From Acidovorax carolinensis (GTDB taxonomy: Bacteria; Pseudomonadota; Gammaproteobacteria; Burkholderiales; Burkholderiaceae_C): DNA of 64,000 nucleotides. Below, piece by piece: positions 43,313 to 51,717 of this stretch. The translations under genes and the position numbers were made by a program. Position 1 is the first letter of the stretch; every line of letters starts with the position of its first letter. The notes beneath the pieces were generated by a model, which saw nothing but the letters and a program-made list of their open reading frames with translations, had not been told where the DNA came from and made no database searches. Location: assembly GCF_002157145.1 (NCBI RefSeq), contig NZ_CP021361.1, positions 1,426,001 to 1,490,000 of the forward strand, written 5' to 3'.

Positions 43313-44206
43313 TTAGGCGTCATCCGACCCCTGGGAGGCCAACCGCTCAATAAAGCGAGCCAGCGCCTGAGACGGTTCGGTATCCCGGCGCAGCAGATAG
43401 GTGGTCAGCATAGGGGAGCGCCCTGCGAGCGGGCGGCCCACTACCCCTGGTTCGCGGCTGGCAGCAATATGCGCTGTGCCCGCAAGCCCTAACGCCAAAC
43501 CGGCCGACACAAGCGCCATCATCACATCAAATGTAGCGACGTGCTGAACCACCAAGGGTTCCTTTTCCTGCTTGCGCAGGATTCGGTCGATTTGGCGGGC
43601 ATGGCCTTCGCAGACGGCGGGATCGCCCAGCACAAGGGGGTAACGTAGCACTTCCTCCAGCGGGATTCGCTTATAGGCCAGAGCCGGATGGCGTGCGGGC
43701 ACGGCCACCATCAACTCGTCTTCCCAGGCCGACTCGACGATGATGCCGTCGCCCACTTCGTCGGCCATCGAGAAACCCGCGTCATACAGGTCATCATGCA
43801 AGCCCTTGAGTTGTTGGGCCAACGGAACCTCGAACAGTCGTATTTCTATTTCCGGGTCTTCCTCGCGGCAGTGCGCCAGCAGAGCAGGCAGGCGCGACGG
43901 CGTAATGCCATCGGATAAAGCAATGCGCAACTGCCCATGGAAGCCATTGGCGGCCGATTTCACGCTTTCGCGGGCTTGCTCCAACGCGGTAAAGACACGC
44001 GGTACATGCTTCAGGAATAGCCTACCCGCAAGTGTCAGCCGCGTGCTGCGACTGGTGCGGATGAACAACTGCACCCCCAACTCTTCCTCCAGTTCCTTGA
44101 CGGTACGTGAAAGAGGCGACTGTTCTATATGAAGTTTTTCAGCCGCGCGTGCAAAATGAAGCTCTTCCGCGACCGCCAAAAAGCAGCGGAGATGACGCAA
44201 TTCCAT
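43313..44206 (-). CDS. LysR-type transcriptional regulator
   Basis: The 297-residue protein has an N-terminal winged helix-turn-helix (FARAAEKLHIEQSPLSRTV, LGVQLFIRTSR) and a LysR substrate-binding domain. A LysR-type gene before traG is common in Tn4371-like elements and may control transfer, but the ligand and targets are unknown. About 200 bp separate it from copS, with no gene in between. Confidence 0.88.
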   Translation of the reverse strand: MELRHLRCFLAVAEELHFARAAEKLHIEQSPLSRTVKELEEELGVQLFIRTSRSTRLTLAGRLFLKHVPRVFTALEQARESVKSAANGFHGQLRIALSDGITPSRLPALLAHCREEDPEIEIRLFEVPLAQQLKGLHDDLYDAGFSMADEVGDGIIVESAWEDELMVAVPARHPALAYKRIPLEEVLRYPLVLGDPAVCEGHARQIDRILRKQEKEPLVVQHVATFDVMMALVSAGLALGLAGTAHIAASREPGVVGRPLAGRSPMLTTYLLRRDTEPSQALARFIERLASQGSDDA

Positions 44207-44406
44207 GGGGCGATGCCTCCGTGAAAGTAGGTTGCATGAATTGCGTATTCATTGTTCCGTTCATTCGTGACGAAGTGATGAGTAATCGGTTACATTTTGT
44301 TGGAAACCCTTCTTAAGGAAGTCTCTACAGAAAAATTGATCCCGATCAGTAAGTAGATAAGGTGCTGTTACGCTGGTGGAAGTTCTGTTGGCGTTAGTTA
44401 TTTCTA

Positions 44407-45792
44407 TTACGCCAGCCTGCTAGGAAATTCTAGACTGAACTTTGTTCTCCCCGCACCGGATTCAACCGTGACGCGTCCTCCGTGCGCTTGTGCGATGGCA
44501 CGGGTAATTGATAGTCCGAGGCCCGCACCATCGGATTGTGGGTGGGACCGAGACGGGTCGGCACGGTAGAAGCGGTCAAAAAGGCGAGGAATGATTTGAG
44601 GGTCAATGTCCTCCCCCGTGTTCTCGACCGTCACGACAACGGCCTTTGCTGTCTCGCTGATGTCAATCGTTACATCGCTATGGTCATTGGTATGGCGCAA
44701 TGCGTTCGACAACAGATTGCTCAGCGCTCTTCGAAACATCAATCGGTCACCCAGGATGTCTCCATCACCGAACTGGCGTAGTGTGACGTTCTTTTCTTCA
44801 GCGACGGCTTCATAAAATTCTAATAAGGCCTGGGCTTCCTTGGCTGCAGAAAACCGCTCCTTGTTCGGCAAGTCAACCCCACGATCCGTCTTGGCCAGGA
44901 ACAACATATCCGACACCATGCGCGCCAGGCGTTGGAATTCCTCCGCGTTCGACGCCAGTATGTCTCGATAGGTGTCAGCGTCTCGCCGGGTGGCGAGTGC
45001 CACCTGGGTTTGCGTCAGCAGGTTGCTGATGGGCGTGCGAATTTCATGCGCCAAGTCCGAGGAGAACTCGGACAGTCGTTGAAAGTCATTTTGCAGCCTG
45101 TCCAACATTTTGTTGAGTTCCTGTGCCAAGTCAGCCATTTCCACAGGAACTGCTTCGATGGGCATTCGCTCATCGAGACGATGGGAACTGACCGTTGTGG
45201 CTTGGGTCTTCATGGCGCGCAACGGTGCCATCCCTTTGTAGGCTGCGAACCATCCCAGCATCCCGCTGACAAAGATGGCACAAATAGCATAGAGCACAAG
45301 CGTACGCTGTAATTGCGCCATGAATTGCATGTGATCTTCCATGTCAATGGCGATCAGGACATCCAGTGGTGGCGCCGCACTATTGGCAGGGTTGAAACGC
45401 AAGTTCAACGCGCGAAATTCACGGCCTTGATTTTTCCAACTCTGAATCTCGGAAATCCGATGCTCTGGTTTTGGCGCGTCCAAAGTGGCTGGAGGTTGAA
45501 ACCCTTCAGTCCTGAAAAGAACATCCCCATTAGCGTTTTTGACAATGACAGACAAGCCGTGGTGATTGTTCAAAGATTCGCGTAAGCGCGATGGGATGTC
45601 ATCGGTGGAGTTGGCATTGACTACTATGTTCTCGATCAGGTGCTGCTTGTCTTGCAGCGTGATTCGATCCAGTTCCAGGAAGTGGCGTTCGGTCGCAACC
45701 AGGAACAACATTCCAAGCCCCAGCACGACGGCTGCGGCCACCGTCGTGAAAAAGATGGCCAAACGATGGGTGAGCGAGAAGAACCGAAACAT
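44407..45792 (-). CDS. copS: Heavy-metal sensor histidine kinase (CopS/CusS-like)
   Basis: The 461-residue kinase has two transmembrane helices (about 12-32 and 165-185) flanking a periplasmic sensor domain, then HAMP. The H box is LAHEIRTPISNLL, the N box NLLSNALRHT and the G box GAGLGLSITRAIA. It belongs to the CusS/CopS/SilS group that senses periplasmic Cu or Ag. It directly follows copR on the minus strand; the pair is divergent from the copper-binding protein genes. Confidence 0.9.
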   Translation of the reverse strand: MFRFFSLTHRLAIFFTTVAAAVVLGLGMLFLVATERHFLELDRITLQDKQHLIENIVVNANSTDDIPSRLRESLNNHHGLSVIVKNANGDVLFRTEGFQPPATLDAPKPEHRISEIQSWKNQGREFRALNLRFNPANSAAPPLDVLIAIDMEDHMQFMAQLQRTLVLYAICAIFVSGMLGWFAAYKGMAPLRAMKTQATTVSSHRLDERMPIEAVPVEMADLAQELNKMLDRLQNDFQRLSEFSSDLAHEIRTPISNLLTQTQVALATRRDADTYRDILASNAEEFQRLARMVSDMLFLAKTDRGVDLPNKERFSAAKEAQALLEFYEAVAEEKNVTLRQFGDGDILGDRLMFRRALSNLLSNALRHTNDHSDVTIDISETAKAVVVTVENTGEDIDPQIIPRLFDRFYRADPSRSHPQSDGAGLGLSITRAIAQAHGGRVTVESGAGRTKFSLEFPSRLA

Positions 45793-46482
45793 TCAAGCGT
45801 TCTCCGGTGCTTCCAGCACGTAGCCCATGCCCCGCACGGTCTGGATCAACTTGACGTCCTGGCCTTCGTCAATCTTCAGGCGCAAGCGGCGCATCGCCAC
45901 TTCGATCACGTTGGTGTCGCTGTCGAAGTTCATGTCCCACACCTGGGAGGCAATCAGCGAGCGAGGAAGCACTTCTCCATGCCTGCGCAACAGCAACTCC
46001 AGCAAACCAAATTCTTTGGCTGTCAGGTCAATGCGACGGCCACCCCGCGAGACCCGTCGGCGCAGCAGATCAAGTTCCAGGTCAGCCACGCGCAATGTGT
46101 TGGTTTCGGTGCCTCCTCGGCCCCGGCGCAAGATTGTCCGTACACGGGCCAGCAACTCGGCGAATGAAAAGGGCTTGACAAGATAGTCGTCAGCGCCCAA
46201 TTCCAACCCTTTGACCCGATCTTCCACCTGGTCCCGCGCCGTGAGGAACAACACAGGCATCTGCAATCCGCGATTGCGCAGCGACTGCAGCACCTGCCAG
46301 CCATCCAGTCCGGGCAGCATGACATCCAGGATCACGAGGTCGTATTCACCTTGGAGTGCCAGGTGCAGGCCATCACTACCGTTTTGCGCCAGGTCGGCCA
46401 CAAATCCGGCCTCGCTCAATCCCTGGCGAAGGTATTCGCCGGTTTTAGGTTCATCTTCGACGATCAATATCTTCATGGTCAC
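45793..46482 (-). CDS. copR: Copper-responsive response regulator (CopR/CusR-like)
   Basis: The 229-residue OmpR-type regulator has a receiver domain with the phospho-acceptor Asp in VILDVMLPG and Lys in [12 protein letters not shown]-terminal winged helix contains [20 protein letters not shown]. It would activate the divergent copper genes when phosphorylated by CopS. A palindrome at 46539-46556 upstream is a candidate binding site. Confidence 0.92.
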   Translation of the reverse strand: MTMKILIVEDEPKTGEYLRQGLSEAGFVADLAQNGSDGLHLALQGEYDLVILDVMLPGLDGWQVLQSLRNRGLQMPVLFLTARDQVEDRVKGLELGADDYLVKPFSFAELLARVRTILRRGRGGTETNTLRVADLELDLLRRRVSRGGRRIDLTAKEFGLLELLLRRHGEVLPRSLIASQVWDMNFDSDTNVIEVAMRRLRLKIDEGQDVKLIQTVRGMGYVLEAPENA

Positions 46483-46538
46483 TCTCCGCTATCTGGCGTA
46501 GACGTGAGTTTGACGAGTTTCTGCGTGCCTGACACGTA

Positions 46539-46556
46539 GATAACAAATTTGTAATC
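46539..46556. promoter_or_regulatory. Candidate CopR/CusR box
   Basis: GATAACAAATTTGTAATC is an 18-bp palindrome with one mismatched pair. It lies in the divergent region about 60 bp upstream of copR and 250 bp upstream of the CusF-like gene. ACAAATTTGT resembles cop-box half-sites; binding is inferred. Confidence 0.5.
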
Positions 46557-46600
46557 CGGCGCACAGCTTTCTGACATGACCGCGCTTCAGAATCACCTCC

Positions 46601-46773
46601 ATGAGATCGGTCATTTTTTGTGATGTGCCCAGCAAGGTCACGCGGGCCCTTGGCAAGCAAGGTGAGATCGTCTGGCAATTCGCCAAGAAGGCGGGCACTG
46701 CCGAGTTCGCGTGCCTGATGTCTGGTCATTCGAGGCCGGTATGAAAGGCGCTGTCAAAGTGGCTATGAAATAA
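46601..46773 (+). pseudogene. Cupredoxin remnant, 5'-truncated and frameshifted
   Basis: The frame reads KVTRALGKQGEIVWQFAKKA then GTAEFACLMSGH, which is the end of a small blue-copper protein with the Cys and His ligands. At 46727-46731 one T seems to be missing (CATTCG instead of CATTTCG). In the shifted frame FEAGMKGAVKVAMK follows with the Met ligand and ends at TAA 46773. The N-terminal half of the protein is absent. It lies directly before the CusF-like gene. Confidence 0.7.
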
Positions 46774-46806
46774 CCCACTTTTTTTACTCTCAATCGTGAG
46801 GAAATC

Positions 46807-47151
46807 ATGAAAACCATCAAGAACATTCTGGCCATCTCCGCTCTTGCCATGGGCACATTCACGCCCATGGGCAGTTTCGCCCAGACCATGATGGATCACG
46901 GCAAGATGGATATGTCCCAAGCATCGGCATCCCTGACGGACGGCGAAATCAAGAAGGTCGATCAGGAAACTGGCAAGATCACCATCAAGCACGCAGAAAT
47001 CAAGCACATGGACATGCCCGGCATGACCATGGTGTTCACCGCAAAAGACAAGAGTCTGCTGGGCAAAGTGAAGCCCGGCGACAAGGTCAAGTTCATGGTC
47101 ATCAACGAGGGCGGGAAGATGGTTGTCACTGACATTCAGCCCGCTCAGTAA
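46807..47151 (+). CDS. CusF-like periplasmic copper/silver-binding protein
   Basis: The 114-residue protein has a signal peptide (cleavage near SFAQ) and an OB-fold of the CusF family. The metal site is seen as H-MDMPGMTMVF, with two Met separated by one residue; the Trp that caps the metal in E. coli CusF is not evident at the usual place. It would bind Cu(I)/Ag(I) in the periplasm and hand it to efflux pumps. It is the first intact gene of the plus-strand copper cluster. Confidence 0.85.
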   Translation: MKTIKNILAISALAMGTFTPMGSFAQTMMDHGKMDMSQASASLTDGEIKKVDQETGKITIKHAEIKHMDMPGMTMVFTAKDKSLLGKVKPGDKVKFMVINEGGKMVVTDIQPAQ

Positions 47152-47240
47152 GAACACGCTGCGCGGGCGTGCTGTGTCGTCGCGGTCAGAGGGTTTGAAT
47201 GCTGAATGCGACGGTTTTTCACCGGAAGAAGGAGAGCACT

Positions 47241-47714
47241 ATGTCAAAAATTCGCCATACCCTGGTTGGTATCTGTGTCGCTTCGCTCTCACTGAGCGTG
47301 ATGGCGCAAACCGCCGATGAGCACAAGGCCCATCACCCTGCAGGAAGCACATCGCCTGCGTCCACCCAAATGAAGGCGGCCGCGACGCCAACGGGTGCGG
47401 GGCAGATGGCCGGAATGGCCAAGATGGACGAACAGATGAAAGCCATGCAAGCGATGCACGAAAAGATGATGGCGGCCAAAACACCAGAAGAGCGGCAGGC
47501 GCTCATGGATGAGCACATGAAGCTGATGCAGGACGGTATGGGAATGATGCAGCAGATGGGCGCAGGCATGCAGGGCATGGGTGGCATGCAAGGTGGCAAG
47601 GGCATGCCCACCAACATGGCCGAGCGCCATCAGATGATGGAAAAGCGCCTGCAAATGATGGAGTCCATGATGCAGATGATGATGGACCGTCTGCCAGCTA
47701 CGCCAGCCAAGTAA
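47241..47714 (+). CDS. Met-rich periplasmic protein
   Basis: From ATG 47241 (AAGGAGAG upstream) the protein has 157 residues. A signal peptide ends near VMAQ. I count 32 Met (about 20%), many in MxxM and MM patterns such as MGMMQQMGAGMQGMGGMQ, plus His in DEHKAHH. Thioether-rich proteins bind Cu(I) and Ag(I), so a periplasmic metal sponge is likely. I know no characterised homologue by name. Confidence 0.8.
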   Translation: MSKIRHTLVGICVASLSLSVMAQTADEHKAHHPAGSTSPASTQMKAAATPTGAGQMAGMAKMDEQMKAMQAMHEKMMAAKTPEERQALMDEHMKLMQDGMGMMQQMGAGMQGMGGMQGGKGMPTNMAERHQMMEKRLQMMESMMQMMMDRLPATPAK

Positions 47715-47739
47715 CGCATTCACCGAATTGGGGGTCACC

Positions 47740-48015
47740 ATGAACCATCAACACGGCGGGCACGAGTCGCCCCCCAGCTTTTGGAGTTCTCGCTATGCCA
47801 TCGGCCTCGTGGTGATAGGCGGCGTGGCGGCATATTTCCTGTTGACCGAACACCTCGCGCATGTCGTCGGGGCGCTGCCTTTTCTCCTGCTCCTCGCCTG
47901 CCCGCTGATGCATGTCTTCATGCATGGCGGACATGGGGGGCATGGCGGACATGGCCAGAGCAAGCCTGATGCAACGAAATCTACCGAATCACGCAATGAA
48001 GGGGATTCACGATGA
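47740..48015 (+). CDS. DUF2933 small His-rich membrane protein, copy 1
   Basis: The 91-residue protein has a His-rich start (MNHQHGGHE), one or two hydrophobic helices (YAIGLVVIGGVAAYFLL, LPFLLLLACPLMHVFMH) and a HGGHGGHGGHG tail. This is the DUF2933 pattern, common in copper islands. The ACPLMH motif with Cys, Met and His could bind metal. A close paralogue lies at 49109. Stop overlaps the next gene (ATGA). Confidence 0.85.
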   Translation: MNHQHGGHESPPSFWSSRYAIGLVVIGGVAAYFLLTEHLAHVVGALPFLLLLACPLMHVFMHGGHGGHGGHGQSKPDATKSTESRNEGDSR

Positions 48016-48680
48016 ACCATACCGAATCCGCTTATGGTCTGTGGTCGCTGGTCATCATCAATTCAGCGATCTTCATCATGTTTGCGTTCAGCTTTTTCAA
48101 GCCTGCGACGGCCCGTGACTGGAGAACGTTTGGCGCATTCGCAGCCTTCGTCGTTGCCTTGTTCGTAGAGATGTATGGCTTCCCGTTGACGATTTATCTG
48201 ATGTCGGGCTGGCTGCAAACCAAGTTCCCTAACCTGGATCTGCTCTCCCACAGCTCGGGTCACCTGTGGTCTACCCTCTTGGGCGAAAAGGGCGACCCGC
48301 ATTTTGGCGCGCTGCACATCGCCAGCTACGTTTTTCTGGGCTATGGTTTCTACCTGTTGTCCACCGCGTGGAATGTGCTGTACCACGCTCAGCGTCGCCA
48401 GTCGCTCGCCACAGCCGGCCCCTATGCACGCACTCGCCATCCGCAGTACGTGGCTTTCGTGATGATTTTGCTGGGCTTCCTGCTGCAGTGGCCCACGTTG
48501 CTGACCTTGGTCATGTTCCCAGTCTTGCTCCTGATGTACGGGCGTCTCGCCATCACCGAAGAGAACGAAATGCGCAAACAGTTTGGTGCTGAGTACGACA
48601 GCTACGCCCAGCGAACACCCCGGTTTATTCCTCGCATTGGCAAATCCCAGTCGACCACTGACTCTGTGTCAAAAAGATGA
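48012..48680 (+). CDS. Isoprenylcysteine-methyltransferase-like membrane protein
   Basis: The 222-residue protein has about five hydrophobic helices and a C-terminal PEMT/ICMT signature: GPYARTRHPQYVAFVMILLG, with the EENEMRKQFGAEYDSY motif after it. Such proteins methylate lipids or other small substrates using S-adenosylmethionine. They recur in metal-resistance islands beside DUF2933 proteins, but their role there is unknown. Confidence 0.8.
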   Translation: MNHTESAYGLWSLVIINSAIFIMFAFSFFKPATARDWRTFGAFAAFVVALFVEMYGFPLTIYLMSGWLQTKFPNLDLLSHSSGHLWSTLLGEKGDPHFGALHIASYVFLGYGFYLLSTAWNVLYHAQRRQSLATAGPYARTRHPQYVAFVMILLGFLLQWPTLLTLVMFPVLLLMYGRLAITEENEMRKQFGAEYDSYAQRTPRFIPRIGKSQSTTDSVSKR

Positions 48681-48730
48681 TCTGGATTTTTTCCCGGCGG
48701 TACACGTTTCATTTTTTAGGAGTTTGAAAT

Positions 48731-49024
48731 ATGAGCACGATTGATCTGCAAGTCGATGGTATGAGCTGTGGCTCTTGTGTGAAGCACGTCACGCAGGCAT
48801 TGCAGCCGCTGCCCGGGGTCCGCGGGGTGGAGGTCGATCTCCCGTCTGGCCGCGTCCGGGTGAGCGGGGAACTGGCGCAGGGCAGCGCTCCTTTGCTGAG
48901 GGCCTTGACGGATGCGGGCTACCCAGCACAGCTGGCTACAGAAACATCCATTCCCGCTGCGACTTCGCAGCCTAAAGCATCGGGCTGCCACAGTGGCGGC
49001 ACGGGGGGCTGTGGTTGCCGATAA
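48731..49024 (+). CDS. Heavy-metal-associated domain protein (CopZ-like) with Cys/Gly-rich tail
   Basis: The 97-residue cytosolic protein has one HMA domain with the metal motif DGMSCGSCVKHV (CxxC) and a tail ending GCHSGGTGGCGCR. HMA proteins of this size carry Cu(I) to P-type ATPases such as the one encoded at 49364. The extra C-terminal Cys residues could be a second metal site. Confidence 0.85.
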   Translation: MSTIDLQVDGMSCGSCVKHVTQALQPLPGVRGVEVDLPSGRVRVSGELAQGSAPLLRALTDAGYPAQLATETSIPAATSQPKASGCHSGGTGGCGCR

Positions 49025-49108
49025 CGGCCACGGCATTTGATTACGGATTGATCGGCCGGGCGATTGCGCTCCCCCGTACTTTTTTGGCAACTCTGAAGGA
49101 GCTACGCC

Positions 49109-49360
49109 ATGGATCATCCTGACAACGACTCCCATGCGCCTACGTTCTGGCAGCGCCCATCCGGCTTGGCTCTGGCAACGGCTGCCTTGATCGCCGGTTT
49201 TTACCTGCTGCGAGAGCACTGGGGTCATGTTTTGGGCTATTGGCCCTACCTGTTGCTCCTCGCCTGTCCGCTGATGCACCTGATGCACGGCCACGGCGGC
49301 CATGGTGGGCATGGCAACCATGCGCAGACACCCCGGCGCACCAATAACGACAAGGAATAA
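49109..49360 (+). CDS. DUF2933 small His-rich membrane protein, copy 2
   Basis: The 83-residue protein resembles copy 1 throughout: AGFYLLREHWGHVLGYWPY, then LLLLACPLMHLMHG and a HGGHGGHGNH tail. It sits between the CopZ-like gene and the P-type ATPase. Confidence 0.85.
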   Translation: MDHPDNDSHAPTFWQRPSGLALATAALIAGFYLLREHWGHVLGYWPYLLLLACPLMHLMHGHGGHGGHGNHAQTPRRTNNDKE

Positions 49361-49363
49361 GCA

Positions 49364-51697
49364 ATGGACATGCATGCACACCATCATCACGGCAGTCACC
49401 CTCCAGCCGAGCCAGCCCCGCCATCGGAGCTGAAGGATCCGGTGTGCGGCATGACCGTCACAGAGCAGTCAGATCACCAATTGACGCACGAAGGTCGGCC
49501 CTATTACTTTTGCAGCGCCAAGTGCCAGGGCAAGTTCGCGGCAAACCCGTTGCAGTACCTTGCACCTTCAGCGCCTGAGGAACCCGCACCTGCTGCGGCC
49601 GGCACGATCTACACCTGCCCCATGCACCCCGAGGTGCGGCAGGATCATCCTGGAATCTGTCCCAAGTGCGGCATGACATTGGAGCCCATCATTCCGCTGG
49701 ACGAGGAAGACAACCATGAATTGAAGGATTTTCAGCGTCGCTTCTGGTGGACGCTGCCATTCACAGTCATCGTTACCGTTCTTGCCATGTTCGGCCACCG
49801 TCTCGGGTGGTTTGACATGAACGTTCAAACCTGGGTTGAACTGGCGCTGTCCTTGCCTGTCGTGTTGTGGACGGGTTGGCCCTTCTTCGTACGCGGCTGG
49901 CAGTCTCTCGTCCTCCGCAGCCCCAACATGTGGACCTTGATCGGTTTGGGTACGGGCGCGGCCTTTCTCTACAGCCTCGTGGCTACCGTGGCGCCGGGCT
50001 TGTTCCCGGATTCATTCATTTCCATGGGGCGCGTGGCGGTCTACTACGAGGCGGCAGTGGTCATCATCTCGCTGACCATGTTGGGCCAGATTATCGAGTT
50101 GAAGGCCCGTTCGCAAACTTCTGCGGCGATCAAGGCGCTGCTCGGTTTGGCACCCAAGACCGCTCGCCGCATCAATGTGGATGGCAGCGAAGAGGACGTA
50201 CCGCTGAACCATGTTCACGTCGGGGATCTGCTGCGTATTCGTCCCGGCGAGAAAGTGCCGGTCGACGGCGTTGTGACCGAAGGCAGCAGTGCGGTCGATG
50301 AATCCATGCTGACCGGTGAGCCTGTGCCGGTGACCAAACGCCTTGGTGACAAGGTGATTGGGGCCACGATGAACACCAGTGGTGCCTTGGTGATGCGCTC
50401 CGAGAAAGTCGGTGCGGCCACCATGCTGTCGCAGATTGTTCAGATGGTGGCCAATGCCCAGCGCTCGAAGGCTCCCATGCAGCGCATGGCGGATGTGGTC
50501 GCCGGCAAATTTGTGGTCGTGGTGGTGCTCATCGCCATTGCCACCTTCTTTGTCTGGGGGCTGTTCGGTCCGGAACCCAGCTGGGTGTTTGGCTTGATCA
50601 ACGCAGTGGCCGTGCTGATCATCGCGTGCCCCTGTGCGCTGGGACTGGCCACGCCGATGTCGGTGATGGTGGCCACAGGGCGTGCCGCGACACAGGGAGT
50701 ACTGTTCCGCGATGCTGGCGCCATCGAAAAAATGCGCGAGGTGAACACGCTGATTGTGGACAAGACAGGAACGCTGACCGAAGGTAAACCCGCCTTCGAC
50801 ACCGCAGTTGCCGCCCCCGGCTATACCGCGGACGAAGTGTTGCGCTTGGCCGCCAGCCTGGACCAAGGCAGCGAACATCCCCTGGCCGAGGCCATCGTTA
50901 GTGCAGCACGTGCCAAGGGCCTGGAACTGATCAAGCCGCTTGATTTCGAGTCCGGCAGCGGCATAGGCGTGCGCGGCATGATCGATGGCAAGCATCTGGT
51001 GTTGGGCAACACCGCATTGATGCAGCAGGAGGGCGTGGCCACTGATGCGCTCAAGATCGATGGCGAGCGTCTGCGCAGTGAAGGCGCCAGCGTGATGCAT
51101 CTGGCCGTGGACAGACAACTGGCTGGAATCTTGGCCGTGACCGATCCCATCAAAGCCACCACGCGGGAAGCTATTCAAAATTTGCACGCCAGCGGCTTGC
51201 GCATCGTGATGGCAACTGGCGATGGTCTGACCACCGCCAAGGCCGTGGGTGCCAAACTGGGAATCGATGAGGTGCATGGCGAAGTCAAGCCCGCCGACAA
51301 GCTGGCGCTTGTGGAGCGGCTCCAGAAAGAGGGCCACATTGTCGCGATGGCCGGCGATGGTATCAACGATGCGCCTGCGTTGGCCAAGGCCGATGTCGGC
51401 GTGGCCATGGGCACGGGAACCGATGTGGCTATGAACAGTGGGCAGGTCACGCTAGTCAAAGGCGACTTGCGCGGAATCACTGCGGCGCGTGATATCTCCA
51501 CTGACACTGTCCGAAACATGCGCCAGAACCTCCTGTTCGCATTCGTTTACAACGGCATTGGGGTGCCGATTGCGGCAGGCGTGCTGTACCCGTTCACTGG
51601 GTGGTTGTTGTCCCCGCTGATCGCGGCACTGGCCATGAGCCTGAGCTCGGCCTCGGTGATATTCAATGCGCTGCGTTTGCGGCGCGGAAAAAGATGA
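49364..51697 (+). CDS. Copper/silver-exporting P1B-type ATPase with YHS domain
   Basis: The 777-residue protein opens with a His-rich stretch (MHAHHHHG) and a YHS domain (KDPVCGMTV...YYFCSAKC). A heavy-metal-binding YTCPMHPEV...CPKCGM domain follows. The core has eight transmembrane helices with the CPC motif in [13 protein letters not shown]. The phosphorylation site is DKTGTLTEG, and the [10 protein letters not shown] and SEHPL (here GSEHPLAEA) motifs are present. It exports Cu(I)/Ag(I) to the periplasm (SilP/CopF-like). The name copA is avoided because several classes exist. Confidence 0.93.
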   Translation: MDMHAHHHHGSHPPAEPAPPSELKDPVCGMTVTEQSDHQLTHEGRPYYFCSAKCQGKFAANPLQYLAPSAPEEPAPAAAGTIYTCPMHPEVRQDHPGICPKCGMTLEPIIPLDEEDNHELKDFQRRFWWTLPFTVIVTVLAMFGHRLGWFDMNVQTWVELALSLPVVLWTGWPFFVRGWQSLVLRSPNMWTLIGLGTGAAFLYSLVATVAPGLFPDSFISMGRVAVYYEAAVVIISLTMLGQIIELKARSQTSAAIKALLGLAPKTARRINVDGSEEDVPLNHVHVGDLLRIRPGEKVPVDGVVTEGSSAVDESMLTGEPVPVTKRLGDKVIGATMNTSGALVMRSEKVGAATMLSQIVQMVANAQRSKAPMQRMADVVAGKFVVVVVLIAIATFFVWGLFGPEPSWVFGLINAVAVLIIACPCALGLATPMSVMVATGRAATQGVLFRDAGAIEKMREVNTLIVDKTGTLTEGKPAFDTAVAAPGYTADEVLRLAASLDQGSEHPLAEAIVSAARAKGLELIKPLDFESGSGIGVRGMIDGKHLVLGNTALMQQEGVATDALKIDGERLRSEGASVMHLAVDRQLAGILAVTDPIKATTREAIQNLHASGLRIVMATGDGLTTAKAVGAKLGIDEVHGEVKPADKLALVERLQKEGHIVAMAGDGINDAPALAKADVGVAMGTGTDVAMNSGQVTLVKGDLRGITAARDISTDTVRNMRQNLLFAFVYNGIGVPIAAGVLYPFTGWLLSPLIAALAMSLSSASVIFNALRLRRGKR

Positions 51698-51717
51698 CCC
51701 CGTAGTTCGGAGGAATG

